A stretch of 64,000 bases of DNA from Aspidiotus rigidus (GCA_035079385.1 JAVHKY010000005.1:3596001-3660000); one strand, 5' to 3'. Positions 10,066 through 21,840 are shown, numbered from the stretch's first letter. Notes: generated by a model not told the origin, from the letters alone. Numbers and translations: made by a program.

Positions 10066-10425
10066 TTTTTTTCAAGATTATGAAAAATGAGAAATATTCT
10101 TAGAAAGTTGATTTTTCCTGACCATTATAGGTTTAGATAAACTGAATTTTTGGGCCTAGTCTCAACTTTCTGCGTTGATTCTTGATTTTTTTAACAATTT
10201 GTAGAAAAGCAGTGCGTTGCCATAAGACGTTGTACTTCGGCCTTCTCTAACAGCTCCTACAGGGAGAATACGCTTGTATCCATCCCTCTATAATGTACCG
10301 TGGGTGACCTTTGGGCTTTACCTTCGGTAAACTTGCAGTTATTGGTACAAACAACCTGTATTACCGTCAGTACCGGTAGTTTTCAAATCTGATGGAAAGT
10401 AATTGAAAAGCGAAAAGCTTAAAGT
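10066..10425. other. Intron sequence, nothing recognised
   Basis: No coding region or repeat that I can name. Confidence 0.35.
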
Positions 10426-10860
10426 GAAAAACGGTGACATTTCTGGAAGCGAAAAGCAAAAGCGAAACAAATGTTGGAAAAGTAAAAAGCAAAAGTGTTT
10501 CTATTTAAAGTTTTTAACGGCGTTTTCAAAATGTACAATTCTACTTTATTAGTTGCTTGTACAAGAGTACTTTCGGGTGTTATCCCATCATCAGTTGTGT
10601 CGCAACTGGAGAACAAGGCCTTAAACATGAGTTTTTATAGTATAACACTGTGATCCTATTGGCTATAACAATGCTGTGTTGTGATTGGTTCACTTTTTAG
10701 AAACTTATTCTTACAATATTCTTATTGGCTAAAACATACTGCTTAGTGATTGGTTGAATCTATCGTCCTAAGTGCTGCGTTTCTATTAGCTACCTGATTT
10801 CCTGCTGTCTCATTGGTTATTTCTGTTCTTCTTCTTTCGTCCAATCACCAGGCAGAACAA
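10425..10860 (-). mobile_element. Promoter-bearing terminal region of a Penelope-like element (solo pLTR candidate)
   Basis: Read on the minus strand: five CCAAT boxes (plus-strand ATTGG near 10658, 10683, 10723, 10748, 10812), then a TATA box (10632-10638). About 40 bp further on is CAACTGATGATGGGATAACA followed by CCCGAAAG (10571-10594), which resembles the hammerhead-ribozyme core CUGAUGA-stem-GAAA carried by Penelope-like elements in their pLTRs. The helix III pairing next to GAAA is not canonical, so activity is doubtful. No RT is attached. The PLE assignment is an inference from this combination. Confidence 0.5.
10632..10830 (-). promoter_or_regulatory. CCAAT cluster plus TATA box
   Basis: Five CCAAT motifs within about 160 bp and TATAAAA on the minus strand at 10638-10632, in the order and spacing of an RNA polymerase II core promoter. 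Expected transcription start is near 10605. Probably drives the PLE-like sequence downstream. Confidence 0.5.
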
Positions 10861-11680
10861 TTTTTCGCTGTCAAACGTGATTTTGGCAGGCTTCCTTCTT
10901 TTGCAATCTGCATTTGTTCCCAGAGTTTTCTTCTCTTTGTGCGATTCTTTATAAGTAGGTAGGTACGAATAAAATCGGTAAAATGTATTTTCCAGGTGAC
11001 GAATTGTAAGTAGCACAACTTTAAGATGATTTAAAAAGTTTGAACTCGGCAATAATTCAACTGAATTGATAAAATAAAAAAATAAAAAATATTTTTTAAT
11101 TTAAAAACATGAAATACGATAATATCCTTGAAACTTGTAACCCGCTCGTCTTTCGTCTCTCCAAAAGAAGAGAATGTAAACTCTATTTATAAAAATGGAA
11201 ATCGTCTTCGCTTGTTCATTATAAAAAACTCATTCCGAGGTAACAATAGACGAGTCAGCGTTTTTATTTTTCTCAATACTTCATCGACGCTTTCACTCGC
11301 AAAGTTATTCGCTTCCGATTCGAGTCCAAAAAATTAGTTCGAAAGTTTTTTTTGAAAATCAGCATTATTTTCTATTATACAAATAGGTACCATAAGTATC
11401 TACCAGAAGAAAATTCAAACCAGATGTCTAAAGGTTTCCGGGTCAGCAAATAGTATTTGCTACCTGCGTCCAGTAAGAAAAATACCAACCAATAAATACA
11501 ACAAAATTATCTTGAGTTTCTCGTGCAACAGCTTGAGAAGAATTTTCTTTACGAACGGCGACCACGACATGACCTCTCTAAAAAGGCTTCACGCGCATCT
11601 GAACGATGAGCTCAGCTTCGTCTTTGCATTAGTAGTGTGAGAGAGGGGTAATTGAAAAGCCTGTAACATTATCAAGAATC
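10861..11680. other. Intron sequence, nothing recognised
   Basis: AT-rich; the short open frames have no family features. Confidence 0.35.
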
Positions 11681-11683
11681 CTC

Positions 11684-12840
11684 TTGACCAACCTTTCTAT
11701 CTTTTGTCTCCCAATTTTCCCAACTTCCATTTACAAACGAATCTTTTTCCTTCACAACAACCAACCCCCCTCCAAGCATATTCCCCTCCAATTCAATCAC
11801 CTTCTTAAGAAAGCGTCCATAGAAAATACCCTACAACCCAAACATTCGGTTCCTATGAGACTCTCCTTCAACCTAAAATACGTTTCGATCTCACAGAAAC
11901 CTCCAAATCTGACAAAACTTTTTATACCCAACACATCAGGAACCCACTTTGAAAATATCCTCACTACACACTTTGTCTCTCCGACGGGTCTAAAACATCC
12001 AATAAAACAGCTTACGCATACTCGACCGACGGAAAAATAGTTTCACAACGCGTCCGCAACATAGGTTCGATATATTTACAGTCGAGCTCATGGGCATATT
12101 CACCTGCCTCTCCCACCTCTCCCTACTACCCCTAAACGACAAATTCTTTTGCCTCACCGAATCTCTCTCTCTCTCTTCATTACGTACTCCCTTACAGACC
12201 AATACAACTCCAACACACTTCTCACCTTAAGCTCAATTAACGCCCAAATAATTTTCATATGAATCGCCAGGCACACTGATCTCTCCGAATATGACGTTGT
12301 TGGTCAAGTCGCCAAACAAGCTACCTAATAACCGTTACATCCCTTGACTACAAAAATCAGTACCATTCACTCATCATCCAATCACAGAACACTCTTTGAA
12401 AAAATCAATCCAACGACAAACTACCTTGTATTGAAAAATCCCCGTCCTTTGGTCATCATCTATTGGGAACACTAGACGAGAAGAAGTCATTTTTTCTCGT
12501 CGAAGAATAAGTCATACAAAAATTATACACTCCCACATAACTAACCCTCACATCCCAACCCCTTCACTTTGCCCCTACACTGTCAACAAAACAATTCAAC
12601 AGTTGACCGTTTTTTCTCCTGCCCTCAACTCTTATTTCTCGGTTCATCCACAAATACAACCTCCTCCCTCACTCAAGCACTGAAAAACAACCACGAAACC
12701 TTTTGTGGTGCCCTACAATACTTACAACTGACTAACTTTTACTCCTACATTTAAACAAACCCAACTGTCCACACTAATTCCACTTAACATTAATCTGGAA
12801 AAAGCTCACCTTCTTTACTGCCTTTCTAATTTAACGACTT
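11684..12840 (+). pseudogene. Decayed non-LTR retrotransposon: RNase H and C-terminal region
   Basis: Broken frames together give an RNase H domain of the I/Jockey-group LINE type: LSDGSKTSNKTAYAYS near 11968-12016 (catalytic Asp in DGSK), VELMGIFTCLSHL near 12080-12118 (catalytic Glu), a LTES segment where TDS is expected, and IIFI-stop-IARHTDLSEYDVV near 12248-12300 for the WIPGHT...D motif. REEVIFSRRRISHTKIIHSH near 12478-12537 matches the conserved REE...RLRIGHTRLTHS tail. Multiple stops and frameshifts show great age. It resembles the copy at 45858-46830 on the other strand, so both are probably one family. Confidence 0.78.
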
Positions 12841-12918
12841 AATTATTCAATAATTATTTTGTACATCGAGCTAAATAGCTCCAGTGTGGGTGACAGCTCG
12901 TTAAACAGAATAAATAGT

Positions 12919-15121
12919 GGCTCCAGCCGGGTAAGGAGGAGGAAATGGCCTTGGTCGAAAAATGTCTCAAATGTCCATCAAATGTTGTGCCCAATGAGAA
13001 AACTTGAAACCCTAATCGATCACCCACATGGGCTGCAGAGTCATTTTTAGGCCTAAATTCCAAATGGCTGTATCCCAGGCAATAATGATTGCACAAACTT
13101 GGGGATGTAAACATTCATCCATGGTATTTTTTTCAACAAAAAATAATTCATATTTTTCCTACTTTCTAGCAATAACAAAACTTCAAACTCGGAAATTAAA
13201 AAAATCGGGGGGGCTGGCACCTGGAGAAAATCATTCATTTGAAGCGCCATATTCTATACTACAACATACATCAGTACCATAGTCCTCGGTGAGGTGGAAC
13301 ATCCCCAAAAAAATCAATATTTAATGAATTTCTGTGATTTTTCCATGAATAGCAGGGTGAACAATGACTGCTATACCGCAATAGATCGCGTGAAATCAAT
13401 AGTCAATGTTCGATCTGAAAAATACGTAAACACGTCCACCGAGATTGAAAAAAATTGTAGAAAAATTCTCCAGCCGCTGGAACGTTCTGAAAATGACAAA
13501 TAATCGAAAAAATCCATTTTTTCAACCTGGAGAACCGTGAGTTTTTGTATTTCGTTCATCAGTTAGGTCAATTTTATGTAAACAAGTCCGTTGAGTTGGA
13601 AAAAAAATAGTCAATAAATTCTCCAGTCGCTGGAATGATCTGGAAATTATGAAAAATCGAGAAAATCCACTTTTTCAACATGGAGAACCTTGATTCTTGG
13701 TATTCTGTTTATCAATTAAGTCAATTTTCATGTAAACATATCCACCAAGTTTGAAAAAAAAAATTCAACAAATTCTCCAGTGGCTGAAACAGTCTGAAAA
13801 TAGTAGAAAACCAAGGATATCCACCTTTTCAGCCTTGAGAACCATTTCTGTCAATTCATCCAGTGATTTGGTCAATTCTTTTGAGAACTCGTACGCCGAG
13901 TTTTGGAAAAATTGCCTCTCGAGCTGAGGTGACAGTGCTTCAAATATTGGAGTTTATGAGCATGGAAATAAAAGGAGATGATTGTCTTCTATTGTGTCTC
14001 GGGAGGTGATTCCTCCACATTTTGCGAGTGTACGGCTACCAGTAACACAATTTGTACCGCTGCGACTCGAGGGGAAAAAGTAACAAATGAATCATAGTGG
14101 CGGGGGGTGTGTATCTTTGAGTTTTTAATATTTCCAGAGCGTCCCAACGACTAGAGAATTTTATTTTATTTTTTTAAAACTCGGCGTAAGTGTTCTCGAC
14201 CATACCAATGAACGAATAGCTGAAAATTACGGTCGTCCAGGTTGAAAAAGTGGCCTTCCTTGATTTTCTACGATTTCTTGACCGTTCCAGCAGCTGGAGA
14301 ATTTTTTGACTATTTTTTTCAAACTCGGCGGACATGTTTACTTAAGAATTGACCTAATTGATGAATGAAATATGAAAAATCGCAATTCTTTAGGTTGAAA
14401 AAGTGGATTTTCTCACTTCTCTGCTATTTTCAGACTGTTCCAGCGACTGGAGAATTTTTCAACTATTTTTCTCAATCTAACGTACTCCACCTAATCGGTG
14501 AACTTGTTTACATGAGAACTGAGTAAATCGATAAACTAAATACTAAAAATATATTTTTGGTTTATCAACATTCCCATTTCATCCCACGGAGGAGGGAGTA
14601 TTTTTCAACTCGAACATTGACTATTGATTTCGCGGGGTCTATTGCGGTAGCAGTCATTGTTCACCCGCTATTCATGGAACAATCACAGAAATTCATTAAA
14701 TATTGAATTTTGGGGATGCTCCACCTCACCGAGGACTATGTTGTAGTAGAGGGTATGGCGCTTCAAATGAATGATTTTCCCCAAGTGCCACCCTCCCCCG
14801 GTTTTTTTAAATATTCGAGTTTGAAGTTTTGTTATTGCTAGAAAGTAGGGAAAATACGAATTTTTTTTTTTGAAAAAAAAATACCATGGATGAATGTTTA
14901 CATACACTAAAATGTCTCCAAGTTACATTGCTGTGCAATCATTATTGCCTGGGATACAGCCATTTGGAATTTAGGCCTAAAAATGACTCTGCAGCCCATG
15001 TGAGTGATCGGATGAGTCCAATTTTTTGGGTTCCGAGTTTTCTCATTGGGCACAACATTTGGACGGACATTTGAAACATTTTTCGACCAAGGCCATTTTC
15101 CCCCCGTACCCGGCTAGAGCC
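12919..15121. mobile_element. 2.2-kb foldback element with long inverted arms
   Basis: The left arm (12919 to about 13900) and right arm (about 14120 to 15121) are inverted copies. Examples: GGCTCCAGCCGGGTA at 12919 and its complement ending at 15121; ATGGCCTTGGTCGAAAAATG at about 12944 and its complement near 15085; AATTCATTAAATATTGA near 14693 against the complement at 13317. The inner part of each arm holds about 110-130-bp tandem units with AATTCTCCAGCCGCTGGAA-like cores (13440-13860 and inverted 14140-14480). A central unpaired region of about 200 bp has no coding potential. Long, internally repeated arms are typical of Foldback/FB-like non-autonomous transposons. No target duplication could be fixed. 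Confidence 0.8.
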
Positions 15122-16940
15122 TCTACGTCATAAAGCAATCATACAGATGATATGTTACGAGGGTGGTTAATAAATTGTACTTCTCATTAACCACAATTCA
15201 TTGCTCAATAAGGGTCGTAAAGTTGATGCAGATTGTAACTCAAGACTTCAAGAAAATAAAGATGAAATCTTACTGAAAAATTTAAAAAAATGAGAAATAG
15301 GCATGCAATGCTTGTAGAAATATAGAGCCATATTTAAAGAAGATGAATACGAGAGAATCATGTACTATTGAATGTATACCGAAGTGTATTCTTTTAGACC
15401 AATTGGTATTTATGTTTATTTTTTGGTATTTATGTGTATTTTCTTGATGATCTAGAGCAAAATAGTAGCAAAAACTTGAACAAGGTGATGTGAAAAAGAG
15501 CTGGAGAGGGGAAAATGTATGAACTTCAATGGAGAAAGGGATGACCCGGATCATCGTACAAATATACATGCCCTGAAATGACAGCAAACGAATACAGGAA
15601 GAGATGTGATGCAATAGGAAAAACTTTTCCGATTTAATTCCTCTTCTTCTTCGTCGCACTTTTATATTCTCTTCGTGATGCCAACAGAGAACCTAGAAAA
15701 ACTTTTTCCTTTGCACTTTTCTTCACTTGCACGTAAGCTCTATTTGAAAAAGTTTAAAAACTAAGTCATCATTATTATTGTCGAGACAGGTTCTTTTGTA
15801 ACCTCACCCTCTCAAATTAAGTCGATAATTAAAAAGACAAAAGAGGATTAATTTATTACATTCATTATACTTATTTGTGAGAGTATGATAAGAAATTCAA
15901 GCTCCAACTTCTGTGTAGAAATTCGAAGTCTAATACATCAGGATGAACAATAGACTCGCAAGAAATTTATAAAAACTGTTCATTATGCTCGAACAATGCC
16001 TTTGATTTAACCCTCTTCTTTTTCGTCTTCGTCATTGATCATTTTTCCATTTTTAACTACTAGATTACCTTGGACGAGGGTAGGAGAGAAAAATACAGTT
16101 CTCTGTAATCTACCCAATCCTGGCTTCTCATCGACGTAGTCTCAGCAATATCAGTAATCGGGATGGTTGAAGGTCGTGGGCTGGATGAAAGTACAGAAGT
16201 GGTGCTGGTATTATTTGACGGTGGCGTTTCGGAAGAAACCGCGTATTGGAAAAATTGTCACCCGTTTTCCGTCTGCATTGCAAACAGATTTAGCATTCAT
16301 AAGGATTCTTTGAGATTTGAGGGCAAAGTACTTGTTTTTGTTTACGATCGCTAAACTCTCTTAGTTTTTTGGCTCACAAGATCGAATACATAATTCTGAC
16401 GACGAAATCCCAACGCGTATCTTCCTTTACAGTTTGCATTACAAAGCGAAGCATTACAAAGCGAAGTTTTCTGTCTGTAAAATAAATATTCAAGTTTTTA
16501 GGGACGTTCGCCCGTATACATACTTACGAATGATTTTTTGAAAAACAGATTTAAATTCTTGATGTATAAATAAGCTCAGGTCTTGAAAATTTCGAGTTTT
16601 TTTTATGTCTTTTCTATTCTACATTTTTTTGGAACACCCTTCAACGGTGACCAAGAAGAAAATAATTCCAGATTTAGCACTCACAAGCTTAGAAATATTG
16701 GGGTGTGCACTGTCATGTTTAGGCTACGAATGGCCAAGACAATGATTATAGTTAAACGATTCAGAGAGAGAAGGCAAGACCGGCGGTATAGAACGGCTGT
16801 TTCATAGATTTGTCGAGGAAAAAAGTGATGACTTTGAATTTTAGAGTGGAAACATTCCTTTCACCTTTCTAAAACAAACCAAAGCTCTAAAGCCGATCTC
16901 AAATCAACTGTGTTCCTTTGTAGTAATAATAGTTCAAGAC
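15122..16940. other. Intron sequence, nothing recognised
   Basis: AT-rich. A short hairpin (GTGGTTAAT...ATTAACCAC, about 15153-15192) is present. Open frames, including a 125-residue minus-strand one at 15282-15659, show no family features. Confidence 0.4.
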
Positions 16941-17024
16941 CCACATGAAGTATCTAATTCTTCTTGGTTCGGACTTTCCAAGGAAAATTGACCTATTTAT
17001 TTTCGACACGAACGAAAAAAAAAA

Positions 17025-17185
17025 TCACGGGTTCATTAACGGCGAGGTGGCAGGGTACCTGTTTTATGGGAGATCTATAACGTCATCAGATTGTGACGTT
17101 ACAGATCCAGCTTCTGGAGTCCCTTATAATAGGGGGGGGGGGGGGGGCTTCGGAAAAATTCCGATTTCCAAGCTATATATGGTAT
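17025..17185. repeat. Module-C repeat fragment with G16 tract
   Basis: GGCAGGGTACCTGTTTTATG at about 17050, then a pair of TGACGTCA-like sites (AACGTCATCAGATTGTGACG) and a G16 run at 17132-17147, followed by a 45-bp-unit-like GGAAAAATTCCGA and CTATATATGG. It belongs to the same family as the clusters at 22-23.7 kb and 54.4-55.3 kb. Confidence 0.7.
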
Positions 17186-17328
17186 AAACGCGAAAAAGAC
17201 GAATACTCCGAAGGGAGAGTAAAACTTGCAAACCGCAGAAAATACAAAACGACGAACGCTTTCGGTTAATAAACCATCTTCAAGCCTGAAATGAAAGCAA
17301 CTGACGAACGGAGGAGAAGAACAATGTA

Positions 17329-17557
17329 TTAAGATTGGCTAAACGAGAAATCACGGTGTGAATCATAGACCAGTTCGATCAGGCCATCCTCCGGAATGAA
17401 CGAGTTGAGTACAGTGATACCGTCAGTGTTGCGATGATGCATTATCTCTATTATACTCGAGGGCGATGCGCTTTCGGTACGAATTCTCCTTATGGAGGAG
17501 CTTTTCGGATCCCTCACGGAAGCTGTGGCCACTGTTTATCAAATGATCAGCAAAAGC
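17329..17557 (-). pseudogene. PLE GIY-YIG C-terminal part
   Basis: Two frames complete the nuclease: FADHLINSGHSFREGSEKLL and then, after another shift, EIMHHRNTDGITVLNSFIPE, which resemble the H...H and N-containing end of PLE GIY-YIG domains. Stop near 17329. Confidence 0.72.
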
Positions 17558-18806
17558 TTACTCCCCTAAGCGACCCTTCTCCCAAGACTTCAGGTGCTCA
17601 GCTACTCTAACTTTCATTTGGCGGCTAGTCTCACCAATATAAAAGCCTCCACAATCCCCACATTTCAACTTATAAACACTCCTCCTCTCATCAATGGGTA
17701 TGGGGTCCTTCAGTCTCACAAACAACCCCTTAACTGTTGTAGGGTTGTAGTACGCGGGTCTGAAGCCAAACGGGCGGAGGGCCCGACCCAAGTGGAGGGA
17801 GAACTTCCCCAGAAAAGGGAGACTGATCCAACGCAACCGGCGATCACGGATCATGTCTCGGGGGAGGGAGGTGGTGGAATCCAGGAGGCTCCTTGTAACT
17901 TTCCTCCGAACCATCACGTCAACGTCGACATTGACCCCATTCACTTTAGCCAGGTGTTTTATTGTGAGTACTTCTTTCTTAAAAGCAGACTGACTCAAAG
18001 GAATACGAGTCAGTCTGTAAACTAGGCTATGAAATGCAGCCATCTTGTGAGCAACAGGACCGAACGAACCACCGTGGACTAAAACATCGGTCGTAGTATC
18101 TTTCCTGTAAATTCCGAACTCATGTATACCGTCTACAATAGAGATCGAAAAATCCAAAAAGTTAATGGAAAATACCCCTATTTCCAACGTAAATTTGATG
18201 GAAGGGTACCAGGAATTGAGATACCTCAGAAACTCACCAGGGAGATCTGGGTGACTAGTCCAGGTACATAGAACGTCATCAACGTACCTGTGCCAATAGT
18301 GAATATGATTAAGTAACACCTGGTTCGAGGAAAAAAGGTCAAGTTCAAACTTAGACATGAAAACTTCGGAGATAAGAGAGCCTAAAGGTGACCCAATAGG
18401 GATCCCTACTTCATCAGGGAACTCGAAAAATTCCCCTTCAAATTCACAGTAGTTAGGGGACCAGCAGGTATTCAGAAGATCAAAAAATTCTTGAAGCTCA
18501 TTGTGAGGAATGTTGGCTCTGACGAGTAGCTCACCGATCCCCTGGATAGTAGCGGCCTTGGGAATATTCGAGAACAAACCAACAACATCAAACGAGCAGA
18601 TGGTCGTTCCCGGGGGAAGACTTACACCCTTCAGGACATCAGTTAAAGAGGCCGAATTCAAAACCGAATGAGGAGATTCAAAATCAATGCGATTTTTGAA
18701 CCATTGGTCAAGGAATTTGGCAAGGAGGTAAGTGGGGGAGGAGACGAAAGAAACAACGGGTCGCATCGGGGTATTGTTCTTATGCACTTTGGGCAGCCCG
18801 TAGAGG
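17558..18806 (-). pseudogene. PLE reverse transcriptase and start of GIY-YIG endonuclease
   Basis: Continuous from LYGLPKVHKNNTPMRPVVS through FDVVGLFSNIP (motif A), GIPIGSPLGSLISEVFM (motif B) and YVDDVLC (motif C, both Asp intact), then SINFLDFSI and a long linker. The GIY-YIG domain begins with VYKLKCGDCGGFYIGETSRQ and continues to AEHLKSW; the CxxC before FYIG is typical of PLE nucleases. It stops at 17558-17560, while the homologous frame goes on (FADHLINSGHSF) after a shift. All RT catalytic residues are preserved, so the copy is moderately young. Confidence 0.93.
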
Positions 18807-18807
18807 A

Positions 18808-19290
18808 GGGGGGTGTGGGGTTAGGAACAAGGAGGGCTTTTTTCAAAGCAGGAGTCTTGATGATAGCCTCGCTCCTGTTGATGACACTCCTAACTTCTTT
18901 GACGTGCTTCGGGAAGCTGAAATCCGCACTCTCTTTAGCACCACACTGCTGGAGGACCTCGTGGACCTTGGAAGAATAGGCGGATTTCTCCATCACCACA
19001 ACAGCATTTCCCTTGTCCGCCTTAGTGACGATTAAATCTCCCTCTTTAATCTTCCTCTTTAGACCTTGAATCACTCCTTCCAATTTATTACTCATGCGGG
19101 GGAGGGGGTTGTTGCGGACTATCTCGGCACAAACTTTCTGGGTATTAAAACTAATGCCAATCTTAACAGCAAGATCCGCTACAACATTAGCCAAGGTTTC
19201 ATCTTTCTTGAGGGGAGGTAGACTAAATTTCAAACCTTTTTCAAGGAGGGCTGTTTCGTCACCATTGAACGCTACCTAGGTCGACCTCGA
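18808..19290 (-). pseudogene. PLE ORF, N-terminal part
   Basis: Starts at the truncated 5' side with DETALLEKGLKFSLPPLKK and continues through LIVTKADKGNAVVVMEK, the conserved region just before RT motif 1 in PLEs. A change in a G6 run (plus strand 18808-18813) shifts the frame just before LYGLPKVHK, and the original frame then reads non-homologous protein to 18658. No start codon with clear support is present; the first Met at 19233 is inside the homologous region, so the true N-terminus is missing. Confidence 0.85.
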
Positions 19291-19310
19291 AATGACGTCT
19301 TGAGATTATC

Positions 19311-19370
19311 GACCCCCCCCCCCCTGATAAAGCAGGTTCTTGACGTCATCAATTCAATGTACTTGAATGC
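19311..19370. repeat. Module-C repeat end with C12 tract
   Basis: C12 at 19313-19324 followed by TGATAAAGCAGGTTCTTGAC and a TGACGTCA site. It matches the end of the module at 54585-54630 (C14, then GATGAAACAGGTTGCCTG). Confidence 0.65.
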
Positions 19371-20030
19371 GAAGGAAATGGAGAAGGGACTTTGAAAAAT
19401 TACATGCATCAGGGCATGCCATTATCAGGCCTGTAATCTTCAAGACGAAGAAAACATGACTGGGAGGATGTAACGTTAGAATTTTGTTTAAATCCTTATA
19501 AAGGAGAGACTCAAGAAGAATGAGACTTCGATGTCAAAAAAAATTACGATGATTGCACAGAAAAATCGGCGCTTAATTTTGACTTCGTTGAGAAAAAAAG
19601 AAGTAATTTATGACAGATGATTGAAAACAGCGGCAATGATGGGTTTCCTGCTCCTCGCACCTGTGTAATGGTCACCAATTTTTGACAACTTTCATGTATT
19701 TGCGCCGGATCTTAGCCTCAAATTGTGTCACCATTTGTATGACCTCGAGACTTTTCCAACTTCCATTGTGGTTCTCACAAATTGGAGGAGGGGGACTGAC
19801 CAAGTTTAGGGGTTCCGGATGACAAAAGATCGAGTTGAAAAAGCTCGACTTTTGAGCTATACAATGTTAAACATTGGAACTTCTGATAGACTAAAAATAA
19901 GTGTGTCGATGCTTGAGAAAAAAAATTGAGAGAATGATGAAGCTCGGAAAATCTTTGTCTTTGGAGCGATATTTGACTCGAACATTTCCCGAAGAATCTA
20001 TCGAAATCGCCCATCAGAAGTGTATTTGAT
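19371..20030. other. Intron sequence with decayed repeat units
   Basis: Weak 45-bp-unit-like sequence at about 19785-19865 (GGAGGAGGGGGACTGACCAA, GCTCGACTTTTGAGCTATAC). Nothing else recognised. Confidence 0.4.
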
Positions 20031-20031
20031 C

Positions 20032-20605
20032 ATTATAATTAAAGCCCGGATTTGCCGGAATTTGTCACTTTTCTCCGTGAAGGGGCGAACGGTTGTTGAT
20101 AAAGCAGAAGTTTGAATCACATGAAAAGGGGCCAGCGAAAAAAGTTTTATTTTGCCGAAAATTGCCGGAAATGTCGAGGTTGTGCCAGAGCCAGGTTAGT
20201 TCTGAGTACAAAGTTTGAAATTGCTGCTTTTTCATTTATGAACACAAAGAGACGCGTAAAAATTTTGCATAAAATTCAGCAATTTTGGTGGAGATTAAAT
20301 GGTTTTTGTATTGAACAATTAAAAATTTTGATTGAAAAATTGCTGGGATTTTGTATTTATGAGTTTAAACCACAAAATTAATTTATTTTGCTCAGAAATC
20401 ACGTAATTTTGATCGGAAATTGAATAATTTTGGTCGCAAATTTGTAAAAGCACTAGAAACGCGTGTTTTTTCCATTTTCCATTTTCCATTTTCCTTTTTT
20501 TTTTTCTCTCCAATTGCCGACTATTGCCGAAAATTTCATATTTGTTGACACCGAAAATAGGTAACATTTTTTACTGCCAGGAATCTGGGCTTTAATTATA
20601 ATTAA
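20032..20605. mobile_element. MITE with ATTATAATTAAAGCCC ends
   Basis: The left end ATTATAATTAAAGCCCGGAT (from 20032) is matched by the complement of ATCTGGGCTTTAATTATAAT at the right (to about 20604). TIRs are about 20 bp. The AT-rich TIR makes the target duplication ambiguous. The interior (A/T-rich, Gly/Cys-poor) has no transposase. Confidence 0.68.
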
Positions 20606-21840
20606 TTATCAAAATCAAATTTGAAAAGTTCATCATAAAATAGGTGCGTTACTCGCCCTAATTAACGTGGTTAATGAGAGAGACCTCATTGTCTTATTTC
20701 TTTGAAAAAATGAAAAAAATTTTCTTTTCCCCCCCGCGTGTTTTTGTTATTAAAAAAATATGTCTATCCAGAAGAAATTTTAAGGAGAAGGATTAAAAAT
20801 GTCTGAAGATCATCTGATCACTATTCACTTTCGCACAGATGCGACGGATATACACATATATGAATAGAATAGAGAGCATATTATTTAGTGTTTCGTGCAA
20901 ATAAAATAACCTTCGGTTTTGTTTGAAAAATTACTGAGAGTTTTTCTCACTCTCCTTTTCTTTTTCCTATGTTTTATTTATTTATTTTTTTTTTTTGTAA
21001 TCATCATAACACGTTTTCAGTGCACGTCTGTTTAGTCGTAACGTTTCGGCGTTTGATTCAAATCGTAGAATTGTGTCACGACAACGTTGTACAAATATAT
21101 CGAAAATTTATCATTTCAATTCACGCATATGGGTATTAGTCAATTTTCAGTTCGAGCACGAATGTCACACAGTAATACAGCACTTTTCAATCTAAAATCC
21201 TACGAATGTTGACTTCAGTCTGTAGGGTGGGAAACTTTGCTTTTTTACATCTTATCTTTTTTCCATGTCATCTCCTTTCACGTCGATTGCAACCATTTTC
21301 ATTTCCACCGCAAGCGAGATTAGGTACAAAAAGAAAGTGATGTGAAATCGTATTATCGTTGTCGCATTGAAAGATTGTTTCTATGCATTATCAGATACTC
21401 TTTAGGTACGAGATATTTATTCTTGTTCATCAGCTTTACTCGACGGTGTAATTAAATTCCGTTCATATGTGCCGCAAAGGTATTCACTGATACCTCAATG
21501 ACCTTTTAGCTTCGAAAAATAAAAATGAATCAATTATTTCGACTGGTGAAAAACGATTTATAAATTATTCTCAAATAGCGAACATTTTTCATGATCGATT
21601 CGATTAAAATCAGGACGTGCAGACACCAGTGTTTCAATTATTTCACGAGTATTCTTCTGAATAGCTAAGTCTATACATAACACATAGAGGAAAAAAAATT
21701 GAGGTTTATTTTTACCTTCATCTAAAAATCTGGTTAATGATCTCCGAGAAAGTACTTTTTCTTGGAATAGAAGGTACCAAATATCACCTGGGAATTTTCA
21801 CTACATCCCTGTTTTACCTTTTAACAAAGAAACTGTCTTA
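20606..21840. other. Intron sequence, nothing recognised
   Basis: AT-rich with poly-T tracts (for example near 20985). No gene found. Confidence 0.4.

Larger units (their letters stand above)
17200..19310 (-). mobile_element. Penelope-like element with RT and GIY-YIG domains
   Basis: Minus-strand element with, in order: a PLE N-terminal region, reverse transcriptase, linker, GIY-YIG endonuclease, and a terminal GAAGATGG-stem-CCGAAA motif at 17283-17251. PLEs are retroelements whose RT is related to telomerase and whose GIY-YIG nuclease nicks the target. The coding region is interrupted by at least three frameshifts (near 18808-18820, 17558 and 17470), so it is inactive. Both sides abut module-C repeats: the G16 tract at 17132 and the C12 tract at 19313. 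Confidence 0.92.

Noticed and set aside
10571..10594. Functional hammerhead ribozyme
   Set aside because: The CUGAUGA and GAAA boxes are present, but the pairing expected next to GAAA and the cleavage-site UH are not in canonical place; kept only as a hammerhead-like motif.
11128..11337. 69-codon frame with MKLVTRSSFVSPKEENVN start
   Set aside because: Short, no family features, no splice or promoter support.
15282..15659. 125-codon minus-strand frame
   Set aside because: Ser/Phe/Cys-rich composition typical of AT-rich non-coding DNA; no motif and no neighbour support.
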